From assembly GCF_000284515.1 (NCBI RefSeq), contig NC_017668.1, positions 3,968,001 through 4,032,000 on the forward strand: a DNA stretch of 64,000 nt, written 5' to 3'. Of this stretch, positions 1 to 7,885 are shown piece after piece (the first letter of the stretch is position 1; each line of letters starts with the position of its first letter). The translations under genes and the position numbers were made by a program. Below the pieces are notes generated by a model, which ran no database searches, had not been told where the DNA came from, and saw only the letters and a program-made list of their open reading frames with translations. The stretch comes from Halobacillus halophilus DSM 2266. Its GTDB lineage: Bacteria > Bacillota > Bacilli > Bacillales > Halobacillaceae.

Positions 1-1349
1 AATTGATTCTTTCTCCCGGAGCTAGACCCATTATTCCGAATTTGGAAGGATACAAGGAAGCAGCTAATATCTTCACCTTACGATCTGTCCCCGATACGGA
101 TCAAATCAAGCATTGGATCGACGAACGAAAAGCTCAGGAAGCCGTCATTATTGGCGGAGGCTTCATTGGTCTTGAGATGGCTGAGAATTTAATGCACCGC
201 GGGATTAAGGTCAGCCTTGTAGAGTTAGGAAATCAAGTCATGTCTTCACTGGATTATGAAATGTCAGCCATCGTTTACCAGGAACTTCTGGATCAAGGGG
301 TAAATGTAATCATGGAAGATGGAGTTAAAGCTTTCCGAGATCAGGGAAGCACAGTGGAACTGCAAAGCGGACGGCTCCTCTCAAGCGATCTGACTATTCT
401 ATCTATAGGTGTTCGGGCTGAAAACGAACTCGCTAAGACTGCCGGGCTTTCTACTGGCAAGCGCGGCGGGATTATCGTCAATGAACATCTTCAAACGGAT
501 GATAAGAACATTTATGCGATTGGCGATGCTATCGAAGTGAAAGATTATATTCAGCAGACTCAAACCATGGTGCCTCTTGCCTGGCCCGCCAACCGCCAGG
601 GAAGACTCGTAGCGGACCATATTCATGGAAAGGCGGTGTCTTATAACGGCACACTCGGAACCTCTGTTGCCAAAGTGTTCAATCTAACTGTGGCCGCTAC
701 TGGTAACAATGAAAAATTACTAGACCAACTCGGAATCCCGTTTGAAGCTGTCCATGTTCATCCTTCTTCAAACGCTTCCTATTATCCTGGAGGACGTCCC
801 CTTTCCCTCAAATTACTCTTTGATCCAAATACAGGAAAAATATTTGGAGCCCAGGCTGTGGGAGTCAAAGGAGTCGAAAAACGGATCGATGTTATTGCTA
901 CAGCAATTAAAGGAAACTTAACGGTTGAAGATTTAGCCGATCTGGAACTTTCCTATGCTCCTCCTTATTCATCTGCGAAGGATCCGGTAAACATGGCAGG
1001 ATATGTAGCCGCGAATATAGTAGATAAGGAACTGAGCGTGGTTCATTACGACGAAATCGATGAAATTGTAGCCTGGGGCGGAGTTCTGCTGGATGTACGA
1101 GAGCCGGAAGAAAGAGAACGCGGCTTTATCCAAGGATCCATTAACATCCCATTAGGGCAACTGAGAGAAAGACGGCATGAATTACCTAAGAACCACCCTA
1201 TTTACGTGACGTGCCAGGTTGGAATGCGTGGATATTTAGCCGTTAAAACATTGATGAATTATGGGTATCAGGCTGTTAATCTAAGTGGTGGATATAAAAC
1301 ATATGAAATGGTTCAAAGGATTAAAAATAAAGAAGCAGCTCCGCTCTAA
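1..1349 (+). CDS. CoA-disulfide reductase / pyridine nucleotide-disulfide oxidoreductase with C-terminal rhodanese domain (5' partial)
   Basis: Flavoprotein disulfide reductase that should use NAD(P)H to reduce CoA disulfide or persulfides, fused to a sulfurtransferase domain. The reading frame is open to the window edge, so the N-terminal FAD-binding domain and the active-site Cys region are missing. What remains shows the NAD-binding Rossmann motif GGGFIGLEMAENL near visible residue 52, the second FAD motif YAIGDA near residue 172, the dimerisation domain, and a rhodanese domain from about residue 350. That domain contains LLDVREPEE and the active-site loop CQVGMR, so its catalytic Cys is present. 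The fusion is typical of CoADR-RHD proteins in Bacillaceae. An own terminator follows at once. The family call is firm; CoA versus polysulfide as substrate cannot be settled without the N-terminus. Confidence 0.88.
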   Translation, partial: LILSPGARPIIPNLEGYKEAANIFTLRSVPDTDQIKHWIDERKAQEAVIIGGGFIGLEMAENLMHRGIKVSLVELGNQVMSSLDYEMSAIVYQELLDQGVNVIMEDGVKAFRDQGSTVELQSGRLLSSDLTILSIGVRAENELAKTAGLSTGKRGGIIVNEHLQTDDKNIYAIGDAIEVKDYIQQTQTMVPLAWPANRQGRLVADHIHGKAVSYNGTLGTSVAKVFNLTVAATGNNEKLLDQLGIPFEAVHVHPSSNASYYPGGRPLSLKLLFDPNTGKIFGAQAVGVKGVEKRIDVIATAIKGNLTVEDLADLELSYAPPYSSAKDPVNMAGYVAANIVDKELSVVHYDEIDEIVAWGGVLLDVREPEERERGFIQGSINIPLGQLRERRHELPKNHPIYVTCQVGMRGYLAVKTLMNYGYQAVNLSGGYKTYEMVQRIKNKEAAPL

Positions 1350-1355
1350 AAGGTA

Positions 1356-1386
1356 AAGGCAGCCCATGGCAGGCTGCCTTTTCTTA
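1356..1386 (+). terminator. Rho-independent terminator
   Basis: Stem AAGGCAGCC (1356-1364) pairs with GGCTGCCTT (1372-1380) and is followed by a T-rich run. It lies just after the stop of the CoADR-rhodanese gene. Confidence 0.8.
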
Positions 1387-1590
1387 TGTTGCTTTCACTC
1401 TCCTTGTCCTTTTCGCTCTTACAGTAAGTGCGCAATTGCGTAAGCTCTAGATGAGAGTCTGGAAAATAGTTCCCATGATACCGTCAATCCCCTCCGCTTT
1501 GATTCAAAAGAATCAGGAAAAACTATTAAAAACATAGTGGATATATAGTAATGTTATAAAACGGATCTATAATAATAGGAGGATTATATC

Positions 1591-2319
1591 ATGGGTAAAC
1601 TATTTAAAGGGTGTTTAACATTAATCGGTGCATTCGTTGTGATTGGTGTTATTATTGCGATGATCTCCGGAGACGGCGATGATACCACAAGCGAAAGCAA
1701 TTCAAGCGACCAGGAACAAACTGAAACAGAAGAAACCGAAACAAACCAAACCAATGAAAGCTCCGGCGATGAGAGTGCCAATGCCGATACAGAAGAAACG
1801 ACAGAAGAACCAAATGAAGAATCAACCGATGAGTCGAAAGAAGAACCAAAAGAACAAGAGCCGGAAATGACAACGGCCCAGGAAAATGCCGTACAGAGTG
1901 CAAAAAGTTATTTAGATTTCTCCGCCTTCAGTAAAGATGGATTAATCGAGCAATTAAAAATCGGGGATGGCTATACACAAGATCAAGCTGAATTCGCAGT
2001 CAATCATATTGAGGATGAAGTCGATTGGAATGAGCAAGCGGTCAAATCAGCAAAAAGTTATCTAGATTTCTCTGCCTTCAGTAAAGATGGATTAATTGAG
2101 CAATTAAAAGTCGGGGATAGCTATACACAAGATCAAGCTGAATATGCGGTAAACCAAATTGAGGATGAAGTCGATTGGAAAGAACAGGCGGTCAAATCAG
2201 CTGAAAGTTACTTAGAATTAAGTTCATTTTCTCGAAGCGGCTTGATTGAGCAATTGAAAGTCGGAGATGGATTCACGGATGAACAAGCCGAATATGCGGT
2301 CGATCAAGTTGGACTATAA
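1591..2319 (+). CDS. Ltp-family (host cell surface-exposed) protein with three repeats
   Basis: The 242-residue protein has a membrane segment (residues about 9-27), a long acidic low-complexity stretch rich in E, T and S (about 30-95), and three tandem repeats of about 48 residues that fill the C-terminus. Each repeat has the pattern A-x-SA-x-SYL-x-FS-x-GLIEQLK-x-GD-x-(Y/F)T-x-x-QAE(Y/F)AV. This is the Ltp-like repeat found in surface lipoproteins of Gram-positive bacteria and in the phage TP-J34 Ltp superinfection-exclusion lipoprotein. Repeats 1 and 2 are nearly identical even in DNA, so the duplication is recent. The start ATG follows AGGAGG with good spacing. The early Cys sits before the hydrophobic segment, so I read an N-terminal anchor rather than a lipobox. 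Its role here is unknown. Confidence 0.8.
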   Translation: MGKLFKGCLTLIGAFVVIGVIIAMISGDGDDTTSESNSSDQEQTETEETETNQTNESSGDESANADTEETTEEPNEESTDESKEEPKEQEPEMTTAQENAVQSAKSYLDFSAFSKDGLIEQLKIGDGYTQDQAEFAVNHIEDEVDWNEQAVKSAKSYLDFSAFSKDGLIEQLKVGDSYTQDQAEYAVNQIEDEVDWKEQAVKSAESYLELSSFSRSGLIEQLKVGDGFTDEQAEYAVDQVGL

Positions 2320-2330
2320 GGAACATTTTG

Positions 2331-2363
2331 AAGCGGTGGAGAATAAATTCCCACCGCTTTTCT
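2331..2363 (+). terminator. Rho-independent terminator
   Basis: Arms AAGCGGTGG (2331-2339) and CCACCGCTT (2351-2359) are followed by TTTCTT, directly downstream of the Ltp-like gene. Confidence 0.8.
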
Positions 2364-2506
2364 TATATACTGTAACAAATGACCATAGCCGTTATTAATT
2401 GTATTGGAGCGATATTTGCTTTATCAGAAGGGTGATTTTTATTCTATGTGGAAATAAGTGTTAGGAATGTTGGGTTAAAAGGCTAATCATTGTTGGGAGT
2501 GATACC

Positions 2507-2884
2507 GTGATAACAGCTTGGATTGGAAGTATTACTTTTTTGGCAATAGCTGTTTTGTACGTATTATTAGCGTTAGGTTTACCTTATGGAGAGTTTGCCA
2601 TGGGCGGAAAATATAAAATATTACCCAAACAAATGCGAGTAGCCTGCGCAATCTCTGTACTGATTCAATTGGCTGCCATCCTGTTTTTATTACAGGCGGG
2701 GCATGTACTTTCAATCGATTTAATAGCCCCCATTGCAAGAGGAGTTTGTTATTTTTTTGCTTTTTATTTATTCCTGAATACCGTTATGAACCTTTTTTCG
2801 AAAAGTAATAAGGAAAAGCTCGTTATGACCCCCTTATCTTTGACCACAGCGATTTGTTTTTTAATGACGGCATTGAATAGTTAA
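2507..2884 (+). CDS. Small polytopic membrane protein, unknown function
   Basis: The 125-residue protein has four predicted transmembrane segments (about residues 1-25, 45-65, 72-92 and 103-122) and very few charged residues between them. The GTG start is preceded by GGGAG at suitable spacing. I recognise no motif. It is a single gene with its own terminator, convergent with the HAAS gene. It may belong to one of the small Bacillaceae DUF membrane families, but no function should be assigned. Confidence 0.65.
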   Translation: MITAWIGSITFLAIAVLYVLLALGLPYGEFAMGGKYKILPKQMRVACAISVLIQLAAILFLLQAGHVLSIDLIAPIARGVCYFFAFYLFLNTVMNLFSKSNKEKLVMTPLSLTTAICFLMTALNS

Positions 2885-2900
2885 TCGAGCTATCCTACAG

Positions 2901-2932
2901 AACGCCTGGATGCTAAAGTCCAGGCGTTTTGT
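2901..2932 (+). terminator. Rho-independent terminator
   Basis: Arms AACGCCTGGA (2901-2910) and TCCAGGCGTT (2919-2928) are followed by T-rich sequence after the small membrane protein gene. Confidence 0.8.
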
Positions 2933-3003
2933 TTGAGATATGGCTTACTAGTTTGTGTTTTCCCACCTCAGGGTTTCCGTTCAGGCCATCTTTATGACGA
3001 TCC

Positions 3004-3756
3004 TTACGTCGAGCTCGAATGTTCTTTTTTGTAAACGATTATAAAGTAGATCAGCGGTCCCGCAAGAATGAAGATGCTAGTCAAAGTGAGTTGTGTGGAG
3101 GCCGAAAGTCCAGTTAATCCAATTAGATACTCTGGGACGAATAAGAGAATCGGAATAATAATCGGGAGCCAAAGCTTGCTCCATACCGCTATCCCAACAA
3201 AAACAGCCGCCGCCACAAGAAACGCCAGGATATTGCCGATTTTTCCGAATTCAACCGCGGGGGTGTTGAAATAATTATTCAAGACTATTAAGGCGCCGAA
3301 AGAACCCATGGGGATAATACCAGCTACGGCATAGATCATCCATTCTTTCCACCTGGCGAGCTGGTGACTGCTGATATACCTTAGAAAAAAGGATAATAAT
3401 CCAATAATAATGAGGAAAATCACAGGATATCCGATAATCTCTAATATGGAAATTTCTACTCCTCCGTCAAGGATTTCACCCATGAGAAGATAAGCTAAGG
3501 CCCCGATACAAATGGCCGGAATAAATTTAAAAATCATTCGTTTATCGAGGATCATCTCCCGAGAGAATTGCTCCATGTATTCCTTTGGCGACTGACCGAC
3601 AACATCTTGAACACTCTTGCCTCTTCGCTCAGCCTCAAGCAAATGATCTTCCAATTCTTCCGTTATTTCTTCGATCTCCTTTTCCTTTTTACCGCTTGCC
3701 ATTAAGTACAGCTGTAAACGGCCGATAAAGTCTTTACTTTCTTTAGAAAGTTCCAA
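3004..3756 (-). CDS. HAAS-domain membrane protein, PadR partner
   Basis: The N-terminal 75 residues form a charged helical domain (LYLMASGKKEKEIEEITEEL and a short GKS/GQSPKEY segment) of the HAAS type. About six transmembrane helices follow. Genes of this type are regularly encoded right after PadR regulators and are thought to form membrane signalling or anti-regulator modules. The TTG start overlaps a strong AAGGAGGGG site, and the gene begins two bases after the padR stop, so the two are co-translated. The pairing is clear; the signal sensed is unknown. Confidence 0.75.
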   Translation of the reverse strand: MELSKESKDFIGRLQLYLMASGKKEKEIEEITEELEDHLLEAERRGKSVQDVVGQSPKEYMEQFSREMILDKRMIFKFIPAICIGALAYLLMGEILDGGVEISILEIIGYPVIFLIIIGLLSFFLRYISSHQLARWKEWMIYAVAGIIPMGSFGALIVLNNYFNTPAVEFGKIGNILAFLVAAAVFVGIAVWSKLWLPIIIPILLFVPEYLIGLTGLSASTQLTLTSIFILAGPLIYFIIVYKKEHSSST

Positions 3757-3758
3757 TT

Positions 3759-4085
3759 CTACCCCTCCTTATCCAATAATCGCTCCACGCTGTTTGAAAC
3801 GGTGGCCCATCTTTTCTTGAACTCCTCAAGTTCGACTTCGCCTTTTTCCGTCAGCTTATAATATTTTCTTTTTGGGCCGCCAGAAGGCAGCTGCTTCTGG
3901 CTGGTTTCAACCCATCCTTCTTTTTTCATTCGTAATAAAAGTGGATAGATACTCCCTTCCTTCACCATTGTAAAACCGTGCTGATTAAGCTTCTCGATCA
4001 TTTCATATCCGTAGGTTTCTCCCTGCGAAATGATCGACAGCAGACAGCCTTCCAGGATCCCTTTCAGCAATTGACTCGACGACAA
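3759..4085 (-). CDS. PadR-family transcriptional regulator
   Basis: The 108-residue winged-helix regulator has typical PadR features: an N-terminal LLKGILEGCLLSIISQGETYGYEMI segment split across helices, the wing region EGSIYPLLLRMKKEGWV, and the SGGPKRKYYKLTEKG hairpin. The start is TTG with AGGAGG eight bases upstream. It is the first gene of a two-gene operon with the HAAS membrane protein. A perfect inverted repeat lies about 60 bases upstream and probably mediates autoregulation. The family is certain; the ligand is unknown. Confidence 0.9.
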   Translation of the reverse strand: MSSSQLLKGILEGCLLSIISQGETYGYEMIEKLNQHGFTMVKEGSIYPLLLRMKKEGWVETSQKQLPSGGPKRKYYKLTEKGEVELEEFKKRWATVSNSVERLLDKEG

Positions 4086-4141
4086 TGTATGTACCTCCTC
4101 ACCTTACTACCTTGTTATGCAAGACAGTAAACCAAAACGAA

Positions 4142-4166
4142 TGTATTGCAACTAACTTGCAATACA
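4142..4166. promoter_or_regulatory. Probable PadR operator, perfect 10-bp inverted repeat
   Basis: TGTATTGCAA (4142-4151) and TTGCAATACA (4157-4166) form a perfect inverted repeat with a 5-base spacer, upstream of the padR-HAAS operon. PadR regulators commonly bind dyads with TGTA/TACA ends next to their own promoter. The binding assignment is inferred from position and symmetry. Confidence 0.6.
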
Positions 4167-4253
4167 ATATAGTTAAAGATTACCATGCCTTTCCAAAAAC
4201 CACAAGTACTCATTAACATGAATTTAAGCTTCATTATGAATTTTCATAAGAGA

Positions 4254-4372
4254 GTTACACAGGACGTGGCGATCTTAGTCGAACATCCCTTGTGGTGAGC
4301 TTCCTCGGGCTTGCCAGCCCTGCGGGATCTCACCGATCATGTTCACCCCACAGGAGTCTTCGCCGTTCCCTT
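4254..4372. repeat. Intergenic hairpin repeat, type 1 copy
   Basis: About 90 bases here (4256-4346) match 26629-26718 at nearly every position by eye. The unit folds on itself: GGTGAG pairs with CTCACC and GGGC with GCCC. It is followed by the CACAGGAGTCTTCGCC end seen in this class of Bacillaceae intergenic repeats. Short reading frames inside it are not genes. Confidence 0.65.
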
Positions 4373-4550
4373 CCGCCCCTTTACGTTCATGGAGATTTCG
4401 AAAATCTCTGCAAAATCTCCTTCTAATGAACAAGGATCATCTATCATCCACCCTGAATTTTAATAGTTGTTTACGCATATGGACAGCCTATGTGGCCGAT
4501 GAAGTATACCTCCTGTCTCCTATAGCAGGGTTCGTTCACTAGATATCGTT

Positions 4551-4801
4551 GGGGTGGCGGAAGAAACGACGAGACTCCCGCGGTAGAAGGAGCTAGGCGA
4601 GACCCCACAAGGAGTGGTAACGACTGAGGAGGCTTGCCAGTTCCCCCGTAGGAAAGTGTACAAATGTGGAATCACCCTGAAAGACACGACCAGCATAAGC
4701 CGACCATCAAAAGGGTTGCGGTTTTTCAATCCGTTGATGAGCGGCTTATGTCTCGAGTGTCTGGGTGATGGAACAAGACGAGTTGTTTCTGTAGCCACCC
4801 C
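4551..4801. repeat. Intergenic hairpin repeat, type 2, interrupted by a second palindrome
   Basis: The outer arms GGGGTGGC (4551-4558) and GCCACCCC (4794-4801) enclose the same layout as the hairpins at 27141-27255 and 32692-32805: GACTCCC, GAAGGA(G/A)CTAGG, CCGTAGGAAAG, CGAGTT. Unlike those copies, about 120 extra bases lie between AGGAAAG and ACGAGTT. A tail at 4828-4850 matches the end sequence of the larger repeat elements at 26.5 and 32.6 kb. There is no gene between padR (4085) and 4914. Confidence 0.65.
4657..4777. repeat. Nested palindromic insert inside the type 2 hairpin
   Basis: Four blocks mirror each other in order: ATCACCC 4671-4677 with GGGTGAT 4763-4769; AGACAC 4682-4687 with GTGTCT 4757-4762; CATAAGCCG 4694-4702 with CGGCTTATG 4742-4750; CATCAA 4705-4710 with TTGATG 4734-4739. 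The insert is absent from the two other copies in the window. Confidence 0.65.
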
Positions 4802-4913
4802 TTCTCTAATGAAGTAACGAACCAAAAATATCTCGAATTCAAGTCTTCAAGTAATGGAAGCTTATCTGTAAGATCAACACTCAAAATCAATAGAGCTATT
4901 TAAATGATCCGGC

Positions 4914-5291
4914 TTACTCTTTCCGCAAAGTTTTAGTTAATCCGATCACCACGGTAAAGAAGCAGGCGCCAAAGATAAAGCCGATTCTAAGCAGCAGATT
5001 AGGAGCAATAAAAAAAGCTGAATAAAGCATAGAACTCCAGATCATAATGAGTACAGACACTTTTGCTTTGAGAGGAATTCCCCTGCCCGCTTTGTAGTTC
5101 TCTATATAAGAACCGAACCACTTATTCGTCATTAACCAATTATATAGACGATCAGAACTCCTTACATAGCAAGCGGCCGTTAATAATAAAAATGGGGTGG
5201 TGGGAAGCAGTGGCAGCACTATCCCAAGCACTCCCAGAATCAATGAGATCGTTCCGATTATAATAAGAAGAATGTTAGTAAACTGCTTCAT
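4914..5291 (-). CDS. YbaN-like DUF454 membrane protein
   Basis: The 125-residue inner membrane protein has the DUF454 signature LGVLGIVLPLLPTTPFLLL near residues 19-37, then CYVRSS, the WFGSYIENYKAGRGIP loop and two C-terminal membrane helices. Length and layout match the YbaN family, whose function is unknown. It is a single gene facing away from des. The start ATG has only a weak purine-rich site (GGGAGTTC) upstream. Confidence 0.85.
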   Translation of the reverse strand: MKQFTNILLIIIGTISLILGVLGIVLPLLPTTPFLLLTAACYVRSSDRLYNWLMTNKWFGSYIENYKAGRGIPLKAKVSVLIMIWSSMLYSAFFIAPNLLLRIGFIFGACFFTVVIGLTKTLRKE

Positions 5292-5432
5292 TTTGAACTC
5301 CCTTACTATTCAACACTTTCTATTCCAAAAGGTTTGCTGGTCACATATATGCTTCCCCATGCACCTTTTAACGCAAACCCTTACGCATTTATTTTAGTTT
5401 ACCATTTTCTTATAACCCACCGGAAGGCTGTC

Positions 5433-5454
5433 ACCCATGACAAGTGTCATGGGT
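5433..5454. promoter_or_regulatory. Probable DesR operator in the des promoter
   Basis: ACCCATGACA (5433-5442) and TGTCATGGGT (5445-5454) form a perfect 10-bp dyad with a 2-base spacer, about 25 bases upstream of a TATAAAAT -10-like sequence (5475-5482) and 80 bases upstream of the des start. The TCATGACA-type core resembles the site bound by phosphorylated DesR at the Bacillus subtilis des promoter. DesR is encoded two genes downstream. Confidence 0.7.
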
Positions 5455-5536
5455 ATACCCTGACGTTTATGCCTTATAAAATATGCGCTTTTTTCCTATG
5501 CTAAGAATACAAGAGACACAACAAAGGAGTCTTACT

Positions 5537-6586
5537 ATGAATAAAGATAAGCAAAAAGAGTTGAAAAAAAGCGTAGCACGATTCGCAAAACCTGATAATA
5601 AAGCGGGTATCCGCCAACTATTGAATACACTGCTTCCGTTTCTCCTCGTATGGTACCTGGCCTACGAAAGCCTGTCATGGTCCATCTGGATTACCATTCC
5701 ACTTGCATTCATCGCAGGAGGATTCGTTGTACGTCTATTCATTATCTTTCACGATTGTACTCACCAATCCTTCTTTGAAAACAATAAAGCCAACCGGATC
5801 GTCGGAACGATTACAGGTATTCTGACCCTTTTTCCGTTCGATAAGTGGAAACGCAGCCATTCCATCCACCATGCCACAAGCGGCAACTTGGACAAGCGAG
5901 GCACCGGTGATATTTGGGTCATGACGGTAGAGGAATATATGAAAGCTCCTCTAAAAACGAGAATAGCGTACCGTATTTACAGAAATCCGTTAGTTATGTT
6001 CGGATTAGGTCCGATTTATTTATTCCTGATCTCTAACCGCTTCAACCGCAAAGGCGCGAAACGAAAAGAGCGTATGAATACGTATGTGATCAACGCGGCA
6101 ATCGTCGTCTTGTATTCCTCGATCATATGGGCAATTGGATGGCAGTCCTTCCTGATCATTCATCTTCCTATCCTTTATGTTTCCGGGATGCTTGGAATCT
6201 GGTTATTTTATGTACAGCATCAGTTCGAAGATTCGTATTTCGAAGACGAGTCAGAATGGGATTTTGTAAAGGCTGCGGTAGACGGCAGTTCGTATTATAA
6301 ACTGCCAAAACCATTACAATGGGTATCCGGTAACATTGGATTCCACCATGTCCATCACTTGAGCCCTCGTGTACCGAACTACAACCTGGAGAAAGCTCAT
6401 GATAACACGCCTGCACTGGAGCATGCGACGACCATTACACTGGCCACGAGCCTTGAATCCATTCGTTTCCGGTTATATGATACAGCGAATAAAACCTTTG
6501 TATCCTTTAAAGAAGTGAAACCGCGGATCAAAAGAAATAAATTGACCATCCCGGAACGAAGATATCCTGAATTTCAGGACAAATAG
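5537..6586 (+). CDS. des: Acyl-lipid (membrane phospholipid) fatty acid desaturase
   Basis: Membrane di-iron desaturase that introduces a double bond into existing phospholipid acyl chains to restore fluidity in the cold. All three histidine boxes are present: HDCTH at residues 72-76, HSIHH at 108-112 and HHVHH at 270-274. Hydrophobic helix pairs lie between them. I start the gene at the ATG at 5537 because AAAGGAG lies ten bases upstream; an in-frame upstream ATG at 5483 has no such site and falls in the promoter. The DesR-type operator upstream and the desK-desR genes downstream reproduce the B. subtilis des-desKR arrangement. A terminator separates it from desK. Confidence 0.93.
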   Translation: MNKDKQKELKKSVARFAKPDNKAGIRQLLNTLLPFLLVWYLAYESLSWSIWITIPLAFIAGGFVVRLFIIFHDCTHQSFFENNKANRIVGTITGILTLFPFDKWKRSHSIHHATSGNLDKRGTGDIWVMTVEEYMKAPLKTRIAYRIYRNPLVMFGLGPIYLFLISNRFNRKGAKRKERMNTYVINAAIVVLYSSIIWAIGWQSFLIIHLPILYVSGMLGIWLFYVQHQFEDSYFEDESEWDFVKAAVDGSSYYKLPKPLQWVSGNIGFHHVHHLSPRVPNYNLEKAHDNTPALEHATTITLATSLESIRFRLYDTANKTFVSFKEVKPRIKRNKLTIPERRYPEFQDK

Positions 6587-6630
6587 AGGTTCACATATGA
6601 CCTGTTCCCTATTTTAAAATGATAATGCTG

Positions 6631-6661
6631 AAAGCCCATTCTACATGGAATGGGCTTTTCT
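6631..6661 (+). terminator. Rho-independent terminator after des
   Basis: Arms AAAGCCCATT (6631-6640) and AATGGGCTTT (6649-6658) are followed by T residues. They separate des from the desKR operon. Confidence 0.8.
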
Positions 6662-6748
6662 ACATCCAAATATCTATCGTGACAGAAGGAACGCTTATCA
6701 TATATATTGGATGTAGTAGAATGGATTTACCTAAGGAGATGAGCTTCC

Positions 6749-7885
6749 ATGCAAAGCTGGTACCATATCATACCTAAAAACACAGGATTGAGCACTTATG
6801 TGTGGATTATATTCTGCCTTTTGCCCTTTTTCTTCATCTTCCGTTCTTCTTCGATGTATGAAATTGCATTCGGCATATTCATGACTTTGCTCTTTTTCTT
6901 ATCCTATCGATTATCGTTCATCTCCAATAGCCGGATGGTTTATCTTTGGGTCAGTATAGAGATGGCGATAAGTCTTGTGATGACTTTCTTGTTTGGCTAT
7001 ATATATTTTGCCTTATTCCTGGCCTTCTTTATCGGAAACATTAAACATCTGGGCGGGTTTTTGTCTCTTTATATTGTCCATTTGACGACGACAGTTGCTG
7101 CTGTAACGCTGACGTTTGTTACAGAAGTGGAAGATATATTCCCCCATCTTCCTTTTATCGTTATTACCGTAATCGGTGTTATTTTACTGCCGTTTACCGT
7201 GAGATACAGAAATAAGCAGCATAAACTCGAAGGAGAGCTTCAAGATGCCAATGATCGCATTTCACAATTAATGGTGCTGGAAGAACGAGAAAGAATTGCA
7301 CGTGACCTCCATGACACACTGGGGCAGAAGCTTTCCATGATCGGCTTGAAAAGTGACCTGGCAGGCAAACTCATTCCCGTAAAACCCGAAAAAGCGGTGG
7401 AGGAAGTCCAGGACATACGCCAAACCGCCCGTACAGCTTTGAAAGAAGTTCGGGAAATGGTATCCGATATGAGAGGAACGAAGCTTGAGGACGAGCTGAT
7501 TCGTGTCCAGCAGATTATAGAAGCAGCTGAAATGAGCTTTGAATACGAAGGCAGCCCTAATCTTGAAAACACACCCTTACTCGTAGAAAACGTCCTCAGC
7601 ATGTGTCTGAAGGAAGCCGCTACGAATATCGTGAAGCATAGCCATGCCTCGCATTGTAAAGTGACGATTACCCAGACCAGTACAGAGATTTTAGTCGTCG
7701 TGGAAGACAATGGCCACGGGCTGCCCGATAACATTGAGCCCTTTAAAGGCAATGGTATGCAGGGAATGAGGGAACGTCTGGAATTCGTAAATGGAAGTCT
7801 GGAGATCTACTCTTCCCATGGCACCACTCTGCGTCTGCATGTTCCGAATATTATCAAGCAGTCTAATAAGGAGGAGTCAGTATGA
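6749..7885 (+). CDS. desK: DesK-like thermosensor histidine kinase
   Basis: The 378-residue sensor kinase has about five N-terminal membrane helices (residues 14-152), a coiled-coil linker, an HisKA_3 domain and an HATPase domain. The phospho-acceptor is His188 in ARDLHDTLGQKLSMIGLK, the same residue number as in B. subtilis DesK. The ATP lid is LPDNIEPFKGNGMQGMRERL. The hydrophilic residues Lys10 and Asn11 at the start of the first helix correspond to the K10/N12 sunken-buoy motif known to help DesK measure membrane thickness. AAGGAG precedes the ATG. The gene overlaps desR by 4 bases. Together with the adjacent desaturase this makes the assignment secure. Confidence 0.93.
   Translation: MQSWYHIIPKNTGLSTYVWIIFCLLPFFFIFRSSSMYEIAFGIFMTLLFFLSYRLSFISNSRMVYLWVSIEMAISLVMTFLFGYIYFALFLAFFIGNIKHLGGFLSLYIVHLTTTVAAVTLTFVTEVEDIFPHLPFIVITVIGVILLPFTVRYRNKQHKLEGELQDANDRISQLMVLEERERIARDLHDTLGQKLSMIGLKSDLAGKLIPVKPEKAVEEVQDIRQTARTALKEVREMVSDMRGTKLEDELIRVQQIIEAAEMSFEYEGSPNLENTPLLVENVLSMCLKEAATNIVKHSHASHCKVTITQTSTEILVVVEDNGHGLPDNIEPFKGNGMQGMRERLEFVNGSLEIYSSHGTTLRLHVPNIIKQSNKEESV

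Noticed and set aside
4339-4825. Short frames of 67-101 codons on both strands in the 4.3-4.8 kb repeats
   Set aside because: They lie in palindromic repeats, show no protein-like composition and change frame with the hairpin arms.
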